Assembly: GCF_000337475.1 (NCBI RefSeq)
Contig: NZ_AOIT01000050.1
Location: 10,807 to 54,143, forward strand
DNA: 43,337 nt
Origin: Natrinema limicola JCM 13563
GTDB lineage: Archaea > Halobacteriota > Halobacteria > Halobacteriales > Natrialbaceae
Reading direction: 5' to 3'
Shown here: positions 17,128 through 24,951 of the stretch, in pieces
Numbering within the stretch: position 1 is the stretch's first letter
How the letters are laid out: each line of letters opens with the position of its first letter
Notes under the pieces: generated by a model
What the model was told of the DNA's origin: nothing
Databases searched by the model: none
What the model saw: the letters and a program-made list of their open reading frames with translations, nothing else
Made by a program: the position numbers and the translations under genes

Positions 17128-17348
17128 TCGGAGCCGGCCGGGACGTGATCGGCACTGTGCGTCCGAATCCGGCAATTATCTCGATCAACTGGCCGTTCGT
17201 AAGACGGATTCTCAGTTCTCCCCCTGTGGCACCCACCATCGTTCACTAAATCCTGTCCGTCTTGAGTTCGAATTGGTCGATCCTGACTCAAAGACGATTG
17301 AGGTCTGAACAGCAAGCTATACCAGTACGGCGCTCGAACCGTGAAGTG

Positions 17349-17738
17349 ATGCCCACGGTAGAATACCTCAACTACGAAGTACTGGACGACCAGGGCTGGG
17401 ACATGGACGACGACGACCTCTTCGAGAAGGCCGCTGACGCTGGCCTCGACGAGGAGGACTACGGCTCGCTCGACGTCGCCGAGGGCGAATACATCCTCGA
17501 GGCGGCCGAGATGCAGGGCTACGACTGGCCCTTCTCGTGCCGCGCCGGTGCCTGTGCGAACTGTGCAGCAATCGTCAAGGAAGGCGAGATCCAGATGGAC
17601 ATGCAGCAGATCCTCTCCGACGAGGAGGTCGAGGACAAGAACGTCCGTCTGACCTGTATCGGTTCGGCTGAGACCGACGAGGTCAAGATCGTCTACAACG
17701 CAAAGCACCTCGACTACCTGCAGAACCGCGTCATTTAA
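17349..17738 (+). CDS. Halobacterial-type 2Fe-2S ferredoxin
   Basis: The 129-aa plant-type ferredoxin carries electrons, in haloarchaea mainly for pyruvate and 2-oxoglutarate oxidoreductases and other redox enzymes. Cluster ligands are Cys64, Cys69, Cys72 (CRAGACANC) and Cys103 (LTCIGS). The acidic insert near the N-terminus ([20 protein letters not shown]) is the known hyperacidic domain of halophilic ferredoxins. Length and sequence are canonical. Its own promoter is likely in 17128-17348, where CTATACCA (about 17317-17324) is TATA-like. Confidence 0.95.
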   Translation: MPTVEYLNYEVLDDQGWDMDDDDLFEKAADAGLDEEDYGSLDVAEGEYILEAAEMQGYDWPFSCRAGACANCAAIVKEGEIQMDMQQILSDEEVEDKNVRLTCIGSAETDEVKIVYNAKHLDYLQNRVI

Positions 17739-17896
17739 ACGGCACACCGCGCGCCGACAGGTAATTGTCGCCCCCATGTGGGGCAGCTTTTCGCGTAGTC
17801 CGTCGAGTCGTCTCGCTCGAGTAGCCCCTGGGCCGCCAGTTTGCTGTCCGACCGTGGACTCGAGTGACCACCACGTGAATCGGTCTGCCCGACAGT

Positions 17897-17986
17897 TTCA
17901 TACGGACTCCTGTCAGCGGGTTTCAACGTACCCACAGCCCGTCGTGCGGATGCGCCGGGAACCAGTGACAGGGAATCGTCTCATAC
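17897..17986. repeat. Palindromic repeat, copy C
   Basis: The left arm is CATACGGACTCCTGTCAGCG; the right arm on the reverse strand is GTATGAGACGATTCCCTGTC and then ACTGGTTCCCGGCGCATCC. It shares the arm and core pattern of the family, with GCCCGTCGTGCGG in the centre. It runs straight into copy D, sharing about 10 bp (CGTCTCATAC). Confidence 0.7.
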
Positions 17987-18066
17987 TTTGCTGTAACTGT
18001 TTACCGGAGGGACCGCAGGACGGCTCGTGGTCACTCCGGAACTGACTGACAGCAGACCGTATCAGT
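17977..18066. repeat. Palindromic repeat, copy D
   Basis: The left arm is CTCATACTTTGCTGTAACTG followed by TTTACCGG; the right arm on the reverse strand is CACTGATACGGTCTGCTGTC. The centre CCGCAGGACGGCTCG resembles that of copy E (CCGCAGGACGGTCGC). It forms a tandem pair with copy C downstream of the ferredoxin gene. Confidence 0.7.
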
Positions 18067-18453
18067 GCTCGAGTGACACGGAGTCACCGAACGCCCGTTC
18101 GTGGATGACGAATTCGTGTGTGCCGACGAGGTGGCCGCCGCTCACCCGTCGCGGTGTGCGGTGTGGCCGGTTCGCCGCTGTGAACCGTCGCCAACAGGAA
18201 CGCAGAGGGGCTACGTCGGCATCTCTACAGGCAGGACAGGCCGAGGCGGTTCACGACGAGCAATACTCTCTACTGGACGCAGTTGCAGCTGTTCGACCTA
18301 CTTTGGGCGAACGGCCGAGAGACGAGCCACCACACCACCAGTCCCGACTCCGTCACCGCTCGCGCCGGCGACGATATCTGACGGCTCTGTGAGCGATGGG
18401 CGACCGCCGAGAGAGCCGAAACAATAACGCCATCGCGCTCGAGAAAGCAGGAC
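18067..18453. other. Gene-less stretch with coding-like fragments
   Basis: About 390 bp between the repeat pair and the prepilin peptidase gene hold no intact gene that I can support. Two short pieces look translated but lie in different frames: VTERPFVDDEFVCADEVAAA (about 18078-18137) and, further on, SLQAGQAEAVHDEQYSLLDA then VAAVRPTLGE (about 18220-18312). They may be remnants of a frameshifted gene. The end (from about 18410) probably holds the promoter of the next gene (AAACAATAACG near 18419). Confidence 0.35.
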
Positions 18454-19482
18454 GTGACGCTCGCTGGCGCTGTCGCGACGGGACCGGATCTCTGCCGACT
18501 CCTCGCTGTCCCGGTTTTCACCTGGGTCGCTTACCGCGATTTCGAGACCAGACGCGTCTCGAGTAGCGTCTGGATTCCCCTCTCGCTTTTGGGGACTGTC
18601 CTGCTGGTCTGGGACGGCTGGCTGGCCTGGACTGCTGGCGGGACCGGCTGGACTTACGAGTTTCTCGTGCCGACGGCGCTTAGCCTGGGGCTGGTCGTCC
18701 CGATCGCCTACCTGTTCTGGTGGGTCGGCGGCTTCGGCGGGGCCGACGCGAAGGCCCTGCTCGTCCTGGCCGTTCTCTTTCCGACGTTCCCCGAGTACGC
18801 GCTGGGATCGTGGACGGTGCCCCTCGCAACGCCACCGCTCGGGGCGTTCTCGTTTACGATCCTGACCAACGCCGTCCTCGTCGGGATCGCGCTGCCGCTC
18901 GTCCTGGCCGTTCGCAACGCCGTTGCGGGCCGGATCGCGCCGGTAATGGTCGTCGGCTGGCCGGTGTTCTGGGAGCGGATTCCGGAGACGCACGGCCGCC
19001 TGCTCGAGACGCCGGCGGGGCTCACCCGGAGCGGGCTCGATCTCGACGCCCTGCGGATGTACCTCCGCTGGCGGGGACTCTCGCTTGCGGAGTTACGCGA
19101 GCAGCCCGAGCAGTATCGCGATCCGGCGAGCCTGCCCGCCGAGCCGAACCCGCCGACCGACGGGGCCGTCACCGCCGACGGGGGGCAACGCGGCGACGGC
19201 GGTACGCTCGCGTCGGACGACGATAGCGCGGCCGCTGAGGCCGAAGACGGCTCGACGACTGCCATCGAGCACGACGATCCCTGGGGTGCCGAGGCGTTTC
19301 TCGACGACATCGAGGGCTCGGCGTACGGGACGACCCCCGAGACGCTCCGCGACGGCCTCGAGGTGCTCGCCCGCGAGGAGACGGTCTGGGTCTCGCCGGG
19401 AACGCCGTTTCTCGTCCCGGTGTTCGTCGGGCTGGTGGTCGCGCTGGGCTACGGCGACCTGTTGCTGGGCACGCTACTCTGA
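18454..19482 (+). CDS. A24-family prepilin peptidase (PibD/FlaK-like)
   Basis: The 342-aa membrane aspartic protease cleaves class III signal peptides of type IV pilins and archaellins. The two catalytic aspartates are in VAYRDFETRRV (Asp29) and GGFGGADAK (Asp98), the latter being the GxGG/AD motif. Several transmembrane helices follow. The hydrophilic region (about 175-300), with a low-complexity acidic stretch, precedes a final helix, a layout typical of haloarchaeal PibD. The start codon is GTG. The stop overlaps the convergent small gene by 9 bp. No pilin genes are next to it, which is usual because the enzyme serves many loci. Confidence 0.92.
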   Translation: MTLAGAVATGPDLCRLLAVPVFTWVAYRDFETRRVSSSVWIPLSLLGTVLLVWDGWLAWTAGGTGWTYEFLVPTALSLGLVVPIAYLFWWVGGFGGADAKALLVLAVLFPTFPEYALGSWTVPLATPPLGAFSFTILTNAVLVGIALPLVLAVRNAVAGRIAPVMVVGWPVFWERIPETHGRLLETPAGLTRSGLDLDALRMYLRWRGLSLAELREQPEQYRDPASLPAEPNPPTDGAVTADGGQRGDGGTLASDDDSAAAEAEDGSTTAIEHDDPWGAEAFLDDIEGSAYGTTPETLRDGLEVLAREETVWVSPGTPFLVPVFVGLVVALGYGDLLLGTLL

Positions 19483-19710
19483 GTACAGCGTTCGCTCGTA
19501 CAGCGGCACGACCACCGTCCAGACGAGCACGAAGGCCGTCCCGACACCGATCAGCACCAGCCACGGCTCACCCGTGCCGGTCGGCGCGCCGCGTGCAAGT
19601 AAGACGAACGTCCCGAAAAAGAGCAGACACGAGACGAGGATGCTGCCCAGCTCGAGAGCCATGGCGACAGGGTACTCGCGAACCTGAGCGACGATATCGG
19701 CAAGCGTCAT
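19474..19710 (-). CDS. Small two-helix membrane protein, unknown function
   Basis: The 78-aa protein starts MTLADIVAQVREYPVAMALE and has two hydrophobic helices (about residues 16-39 and 48-68) split by RGAPTGTGEPW, ending PLYERTLYSE. No functional motif is visible and I do not recognise the family. Its 3' end overlaps the prepilin peptidase gene by 9 bp on the other strand. A link between the two is possible but not shown by convergent arrangement. Confidence 0.7.
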   Translation of the reverse strand: MTLADIVAQVREYPVAMALELGSILVSCLLFFGTFVLLARGAPTGTGEPWLVLIGVGTAFVLVWTVVVPLYERTLYSE

Positions 19711-19785
19711 ACGCGAGCCTCACACGCGGGGAGTAAAAATAACCCGGCAGTGTGCCAAACCGATGCTGAAACCGTGATCCATGGG

Positions 19786-19874
19786 TGATTCATACGGTCT
19801 GCTGTCACTGTGTACCGGTGCACCCGCAGGACGGTCGCGGGTGCACCGGCAATGATTTACAGGAGTTCGTATCA
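19786..19874. repeat. Palindromic repeat, copy E (best preserved)
   Basis: The left arm is TGATTCATACGGTCTGCTGT, then CACTGTGTACCGGTGCACCC; the right arm on the reverse strand is TGATACGAACTCCTGTAAAT, then CATTGCCGGTGCACCCGC. The inner stem ACCGGTGCACCCGC / GCGGGTGCACCGG is nearly perfect, so RNA from either strand can form a long hairpin. The right end contains the TGA stop codon (19874-19872) of the HIT gene. Confidence 0.8.
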
Positions 19875-20291
19875 GGCTCGAGATTCGATATCGTCGGCGA
19901 TCTCGTCGAGTTCGTCGTCGTCGAGCTCGGGCCGCTGGCCGAACATGGCGTGGATGGGGCCGGCGTCGTCGTCCTCGAAGCGGGGGACGATGTGGCAGTG
20001 AACGTGGGGCACTTCTTGGCCGGCCGCTTCGCCGTTGTTGAACGCGACGGTCGTCGCGTCGGCATCGACGGCGTCCTCGACGGCGGGGACCATGCGGTGG
20101 ATGGTCGCGTAGAGATCCGTTGCGACGTCCGCGGGCACGTCGTTGACCCGTTCGTACTCGTCTTTCGGAATCACCAGCGTGTGACCGGGAGCAAGCGGAT
20201 TCGCGTCCAAAAACGCGACCGTGGTCTCGTCTTCGTAGACGATTCGTGCAGGAATCTCTCCCTCGACGATCTGACTGAAGATCGTACTCAT
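19872..20291 (-). CDS. HIT-family nucleotide hydrolase/transferase
   Basis: The 139-aa protein is of the HINT/Fhit type. It begins MSTIFSQIVEGEIPARIVYE, has FLDANPLAPGHTLVIPK, and ends in the histidine triad HVHCHIVPRF with His96, His98 (nucleophile) and His100. Such proteins hydrolyse AMP derivatives such as AMP-lysine or dinucleoside polyphosphates; the exact substrate is unknown. The tail (DDDELDEIADDIESRA) is acidic, as expected in a halophile. Its TGA stop is at the end of palindromic repeat E. Confidence 0.94.
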   Translation of the reverse strand: MSTIFSQIVEGEIPARIVYEDETTVAFLDANPLAPGHTLVIPKDEYERVNDVPADVATDLYATIHRMVPAVEDAVDADATTVAFNNGEAAGQEVPHVHCHIVPRFEDDDAGPIHAMFGQRPELDDDELDEIADDIESRA

Positions 20292-20383
20292 ACGCCAGTG
20301 TGTGTCGCCTCATCGTATGAAGGTTTCCCGAGCGCGCTCGAGGCTGTCTCTGGATCGTGGAAGTCGGCGTCGCCTGCGACCGA

Positions 20384-21118
20384 TCACGCACACAACTCGT
20401 CGATGGTCTCGCCGATCGCCGCGAGGTACGCCTGGGGCTCGTATCCCAAGCGCCCGATCCAGACGTCTTGATAGGAGGGGTGTAGAATCGGGACGAGCCA
20501 GACATCGAGGCGGTCACACCACACCGGCTCGAGCACGCTGTCGAGAAAGCCCTCGAGCTCCCGGTCTTCGGCTGCGAGCACGCTCGCCGTCGCGTGTTTA
20601 CCGGTCGCGAGCACGACCGTCGGCTCGATGACCTCGAGTTCGGTCAGCAGGTGGGTCCGGCAGGTCGCCCGTTCCGCGTCGGTGGGCTCGCGGTTCGTGG
20701 TCGAATCGTCCGGATCGGCCGGGAAGCATTTGACCGCGTTCGTGTAGTAGGCGTCGTCGTAGCCGAGTTGCTCGAGCATCCGGCGGATGCGCCGGCCGGA
20801 GTGGCGCGAGGTGTAGGCCTTGCCGGTCCAGTTGCCACCTCGCCAGCGTTCTGCATCGGGGTTCCCGTAGCCGGGTGCCTCGCCGACGACCACGATGTCG
20901 GCGTCGTGATCGCCGGTTCCCCACGAGATGCACTCGCGAGCGTCTGCGAGGGCAGGACAACGCGTGCAGTCTGCCTCGAGGACGTTGCGATTGGTTGGAT
21001 AGGCAGGCTCGCCGGCTGCCGAGTCGGCGTCGCCGTTGGTGTCAGCGTCGGACGCGGGCACACTCGAGTGTCCGTTCTCGAGGCAATAATGCGAGTCGGT
21101 TCGGCGCGACCAGTTCAT
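20384..21118 (-). CDS. Uracil-DNA glycosylase family protein, 4Fe-4S type
   Basis: This 244-aa protein is of the family 4/5-like UDG group, removing uracil (or other deaminated bases) from DNA. The four cluster cysteines are Cys51 and Cys54 (CTRC), Cys131 (NAVKCFP) and Cys153 (ERATCRTHL). Motif 1 is GEAPG (80-84), followed by an unusual stretch GYGNPDAERWRGGNWTGKAY before SGRRIRRML. Motif 2 is HPSYQ (His213). An N-terminal 45-residue acidic low-complexity extension carries YCLENGHSS, a small cysteine/His segment of unknown use. Start choice: ATG at 21118, or ATG at 21133 five codons upstream. High GC and high light exposure make repair of cytosine deamination a plausible need. Confidence 0.9.
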   Translation of the reverse strand: MNWSRRTDSHYCLENGHSSVPASDADTNGDADSAAGEPAYPTNRNVLEADCTRCPALADARECISWGTGDHDADIVVVGEAPGYGNPDAERWRGGNWTGKAYTSRHSGRRIRRMLEQLGYDDAYYTNAVKCFPADPDDSTTNREPTDAERATCRTHLLTELEVIEPTVVLATGKHATASVLAAEDRELEGFLDSVLEPVWCDRLDVWLVPILHPSYQDVWIGRLGYEPQAYLAAIGETIDELCA

Positions 21119-21178
21119 GTGATCGTATCGCACGCGAGGGGACAGGTTTACTTTGGCTGGGTGGCTATCTGCGTGCTA

Positions 21179-21409
21179 ATGACATCGATCGGTCCGGAAC
21201 TGCTCACGGAATCACTCTCGCTGCTCGTCTACACCGTCGTCGCCGGTGTGTTGACGGTTGGCGGCGCACTCGTCGAACAGGCCAGTCTCCAGCATCTCGG
21301 CGCTGGCGAGGCAATGATCGCGCTGTGGCTGGCTGCCCTGGGCGGCGTCATGCTCTATGCGGGCGTGTACGGGCTCGGCTATAAGAAGGTCCTCGCAGAA
21401 TACGTCTGA
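21179..21409 (+). CDS. Small two-helix membrane protein, unknown function
   Basis: The 76-aa protein starts MTSIGPELLTESLSLLVYTV and has two hydrophobic helices (about residues 13-32 and 44-66), with VEQASLQHLGAGE between them and GYKKVLAEYV at the end. Its charge pattern and codon use look genuine, and similar small proteins occur beside housekeeping genes in haloarchaea. No function can be assigned. The start at 21179 (after TATA-like TTTACTTTGG, about 21148-21157) is preferred; the frame upstream lies over the UDG gene. Confidence 0.65.
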   Translation: MTSIGPELLTESLSLLVYTVVAGVLTVGGALVEQASLQHLGAGEAMIALWLAALGGVMLYAGVYGLGYKKVLAEYV

Positions 21410-21503
21410 GCGATCGCGACTCGGGTTTGTGTACTGACCAGCGGGGTTCGGAGCAACCCGCAATATCGATTCCTCTTTACTGCCGGAGGCGATTAGGTCG
21501 GAT

Positions 21504-24500
21504 ATGAGCAGGTTCGGCGAGGTCGACGACCAGTACGACCCAGACGAACTCGAGCAACGGGTTTTCGAGTACTGGGACGACGTCGACGCCTACGAGCAGA
21601 CGGTCGAGCACCGATCGGACGGTGAGTCTTTCTTCTTCGTCGACGGCCCGCCGTACACGTCGGGGTCGGCGCACATGGGGACCACCTGGAACAAATCGCT
21701 GAAAGACGTCTACCTGCGATACCTGCGGATGCAGGGGTACGACGTCACGGATCGGCCGGGCTACGACATGCACGGGCTCCCCATCGAGACCCGCGTCGAG
21801 GAGCGCCTGGGCTTCGAGAACAAGAAAGACATCGAGGAGTTCGGCGAGGAGAACTTCATCCAGGAGTGTAAGGACTACGCCAACGAGCAACTCGAGGGAC
21901 TCCAGTCCGACTTTCAGGACTTCGGTGTCTGGATGGACTGGGACAACCCCTACAAGACCCTCGAGCCGGAGTATATGGAAGCGGCCTGGTGGGGCTTTTC
22001 GAACGCTGCCGACCGCGGCTTAGTCGAGCAGGGCCACCGCTCGATCTCGCAGTGTCCACGCTGTGAGACCGCGATCGCGAACAACGAGGTCGAGTACGAG
22101 GACGTCGAGGACCCCTCGATCTACGTCAAATTCGATCTCGCCGAGCGCGAGGGCTCGATCGTCATCTGGACGACGACGCCGTGGACGATTCCGGCGAATA
22201 CCTTCGTTGCAGTCGACGAGGACGGCGACTACGTCGGCGTGCGTGCCGAGAAAGACGGCGAGGAGGAACTCCTCTATCTCGCCGATGCGAAACACGAGGA
22301 GGTACTGAAGGAGGGGCGCTACGACGACTACGAGATCGTCGAGGAACTCTCCGGCGAGGAACTCATCGGCTGGTCCTACGAGCACCCGCTCGCCGAGGAG
22401 GTGCCCGACCACGTCGACGGCGAGGGCGTCTTCGAGATCTACGCCGCCGACTACGTCGACACCCACGGCGACGGCACCGGCCTCGTCCACTCCGCGCCCG
22501 GCCACGGTGAGGTCGACTTCGAGCGCGGCCGCGAACTCGGCTTCCCGATCTTCTGTCCGGTCGGTGGCGACGGCGTCTACACCGAAGAGGCTGGCAAATA
22601 CGAAGGCCAGTTCGTCAAGGATGCCGACGACGAGATCATGGCCGACCTCGAGGACAACGGCGCGCTGCTGGCTTCCGGCACCGTCCACCACAGCTACGGC
22701 CACTGCTGGCGCTGTGACACGGGTATCCTCCAGATCGTCACCGACCAGTGGTTCATCACGATCACGGATATCAAAGACGACCTGCTCGAGAACATCGAGG
22801 ACAGCGAGTGGCACCCCGAGTGGGCTCGCGACAGCCGCTTCCGTGACTTTGTCGAGGAAGCGCCGGACTGGAACGTCTCCCGCCAGCGCTACTGGGGCAT
22901 TCCGCTGCCGGTCTGGACCCCCGAAGACCGGGATGACGACGAGGACATGATCGTCATCGGCACCCGCGAGGAACTCGCCGACCGCGTCGATCAGGACGTC
23001 GATCCCGAGGCGGTCGACCTCCACAAGGACACGGTGGACGACCTGACGATCACCGAAGACGGCACCACCTACACCCGCGTCCCCGACGTCTTCGACGTCT
23101 GGCTCGACTCCTCGGTCGCGTCGTGGGGCACCCTCGACTACCCCTCGGACGACAGCCGATTCGACGAACTCTGGCCGGCCGATCTGATTCTCGAGGCCCA
23201 CGACCAGACCCGCGGCTGGTTCTGGTCCCAGCTGGGGATGGGCACCGCCGCACTCGGCGAGAGCCCATATACGGAGGTGCTGATGCACGGCCACGCGCTC
23301 ATGCCCGACGGCCGCGCGATGAGCAAGTCCAAGGACATCCTGATCGATCCCCACGAGGCGATCGACCGCCACGGTCGGGACGTCATGCGGCTGTTCCTGC
23401 TGTCGAACAACCCGCAGGGCGAGGACATGCGCTTCGACTGGGACGGGATGCAGACGATGGAGAACCACCTCCGGACGCTGTGGAACGTCTTCCGGTTCCC
23501 GCTGCCGTACATGCGCCTGGACGGCTTCGATCCCCAGCAGACGTCGTTGGACGAGGTCGACGACGCCCTCGAGCCCCTCGACGAGTGGGTACTCGCTCGC
23601 CTCCAATCGACGAAAGCCGAGATGACCGCCCACTTCGAGGACTTCCGCCAGGACAAAGCCGTCGACGCGCTTCTCGAGTTCGTCGTCGAGGACGTCTCCC
23701 GGTTCTACGTCCAGGCCGTCCGCGAGCGCATGTGGGAGGAAGACGACAGCGCCTCCAAACAGGCTGCCTACGCGACAATTTACCGGGTGCTCCGGGAGAG
23801 CGTCGCCCTGCTTGCACCCTACGCGCCCTTCATCAGTGAGGAGATCTACGGCACCCTCACCGGCGAGGATGGATTCGACACCGTCCACATGGAAGACTGG
23901 CCCGACGTCGACGAGCACTGGGTCGACGAGCAACTCGAGGAGGACGTGTCCCTCCTCCGCGCCATCGAGGAAGCCGGCGCGAACGCCCGCCAACAGGCCG
24001 GTCGCAAGCTGCGCTGGCCGGTCCCGCGTGTGGTCGTCGCCGCCGACGACGAGCGCGTCGTCGAGGCCGTCGAGCGCCACACTGGCCTGCTCGAGGAGCG
24101 GCTCAACGCCCGCGAGATCGAACTCGTCTCGCCCGAGGACCGCTGGGGCGAACTCCAGTACAGCGCCGAGGCCGACATGAGCGAACTCGGCCCAGCCTTC
24201 GGCGACCGCGCCGGTCAGGTCATGAACGCGCTCAACGAGGCCCGCATCGACGAACCGAGTCTCGAAGCGCTCGAAGATGCCGTTGCGGACGTCCTCGAGG
24301 ACGACGAGGAACTCGAGGAATCGATGGTCTCCTTTGTGACTCAGACGCCCGACGACATCGCCGGCACTGCCTTCGGCACCGACGGCGACGACCGCGGCGT
24401 CGCCTATGTCGACGCCTCGCTGACTGCCGACATCGAAAGCGAGGGCTACGCTCGCGAGGTCATCCGCCGCGTTCAGGAGATGCGCAAGGACCTCGATCTC

Positions 24501-24710
24501 GACGTCGAAGAGCGGATCGCACTCGACCTCGAGATCGACGACGACCGCGTCGCCGACCTCGTCGCCGAGCGCACGGACCTGATCAACGAGGAAGTCCGCG
24601 CCGACGAACGCCGCGCCGTCGAGGACGGCCACCGCAAGGAGTGGGACGTCGACGGTGTGACGATGGAGATCGCGCTCGAGGCGCTGGCGGCTGCTGAGGC
24701 CTCGGAATAG
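21504..24710 (+). CDS. ileS: Isoleucyl-tRNA synthetase
   Basis: The 1068-aa class Ia synthetase attaches isoleucine to tRNA-Ile. The catalytic signatures are the HIGH motif in the form HMGT (57-60, in PPYTSGSAHMGTTW) and the KMSKS motif as AMSKS (605-609). The CP1 editing domain lies between, with WTTTPWTIPAN and GTGLVHSAPGHGEVD. RCDTGILQIVTDQWFI and ETAIANNEV segments are family typical. A C-terminal anticodon-binding region (about 690-850) and acidic tail ending EALAAAEASE follow. The length is normal for archaeal/eukaryal-type IleRS. The last 14 residues and stop are repeated downstream at 24806-24850. Confidence 0.97.
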   Translation: MSRFGEVDDQYDPDELEQRVFEYWDDVDAYEQTVEHRSDGESFFFVDGPPYTSGSAHMGTTWNKSLKDVYLRYLRMQGYDVTDRPGYDMHGLPIETRVEERLGFENKKDIEEFGEENFIQECKDYANEQLEGLQSDFQDFGVWMDWDNPYKTLEPEYMEAAWWGFSNAADRGLVEQGHRSISQCPRCETAIANNEVEYEDVEDPSIYVKFDLAEREGSIVIWTTTPWTIPANTFVAVDEDGDYVGVRAEKDGEEELLYLADAKHEEVLKEGRYDDYEIVEELSGEELIGWSYEHPLAEEVPDHVDGEGVFEIYAADYVDTHGDGTGLVHSAPGHGEVDFERGRELGFPIFCPVGGDGVYTEEAGKYEGQFVKDADDEIMADLEDNGALLASGTVHHSYGHCWRCDTGILQIVTDQWFITITDIKDDLLENIEDSEWHPEWARDSRFRDFVEEAPDWNVSRQRYWGIPLPVWTPEDRDDDEDMIVIGTREELADRVDQDVDPEAVDLHKDTVDDLTITEDGTTYTRVPDVFDVWLDSSVASWGTLDYPSDDSRFDELWPADLILEAHDQTRGWFWSQLGMGTAALGESPYTEVLMHGHALMPDGRAMSKSKDILIDPHEAIDRHGRDVMRLFLLSNNPQGEDMRFDWDGMQTMENHLRTLWNVFRFPLPYMRLDGFDPQQTSLDEVDDALEPLDEWVLARLQSTKAEMTAHFEDFRQDKAVDALLEFVVEDVSRFYVQAVRERMWEEDDSASKQAAYATIYRVLRESVALLAPYAPFISEEIYGTLTGEDGFDTVHMEDWPDVDEHWVDEQLEEDVSLLRAIEEAGANARQQAGRKLRWPVPRVVVAADDERVVEAVERHTGLLEERLNAREIELVSPEDRWGELQYSAEADMSELGPAFGDRAGQVMNALNEARIDEPSLEALEDAVADVLEDDEELEESMVSFVTQTPDDIAGTAFGTDGDDRGVAYVDASLTADIESEGYAREVIRRVQEMRKDLDLDVEERIALDLEIDDDRVADLVAERTDLINEEVRADERRAVEDGHRKEWDVDGVTMEIALEALAAAEASE

Positions 24711-24712
24711 AA

Positions 24713-24783
24713 CTGCCGAGCGAAGCGAGGCGGTTTTTTGGTCCAGATTTTTGCGTGAGTGGTCGCGAGCGCCGCGAGCGACC
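24713..24783 (+). terminator. Probable terminator of ileS: T6 tract and hairpin
   Basis: TTTTTT at 24734-24739 follows a short GC-rich stretch, and a second T-run (ATTTTTG) is at about 24747-24752. A hairpin with 6-bp stem GGTCGC/GCGACC lies at 24761-24783. T-rich tracts end transcription in archaea. Confidence 0.45.
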
Positions 24784-24796
24784 CGAACGGAAAAAG

Positions 24797-24850
24797 GTGG
24801 ATGCCGAGATCGCGCTCGAGGCGCTGGCGGCTGCGGAAGCGTCTGAGTAG
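24797..24850 (+). pseudogene. Duplicate of the last codons of ileS
   Basis: GTG GAT GCC GAG ... reads VDAEIALEALAAAEASE then TAG, matching the true ileS end VTMEIALEALAAAEASE then TAG (24657-24710). The DNA is identical over 29 bases (GAGATCGCG... to GCTGC) and then differs only at synonymous positions (GCTGAGGCCTCGGAATAG against GCGGAAGCGTCTGAGTAG). It is out of frame with ileS and has no start of its own; it is a remnant, not a gene. Confidence 0.85.
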
Positions 24851-24951
24851 CGGCTCACAGCGATTCGGTTTGATTTACACCGTTTCGTAGCGCAATCCTG
24901 ATAGACACGTTGCCGTAACTGTCTTGCGCACTGACTGACCAGCAGTGGGTA

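Noticed and set aside
13706-17175. Long reverse ORFs (426 and 444 codons) opposite the two PiT genes
   Set aside because: Both are rich in Arg, Asp and His as antisense frames of membrane proteins usually are; the forward frames are intact permeases.
22020-24632. 870-codon reverse-strand ORF opposite ileS
   Set aside because: It is the antisense shadow of ileS, open because of GC-rich codon use; its translation has no recognisable domain.
24713-24732. GAGCGAAGCGAG as a terminator stem
   Set aside because: It is a mirror repeat, not an inverted repeat, so it cannot form a stem; only the T-tract and the later hairpin are kept.
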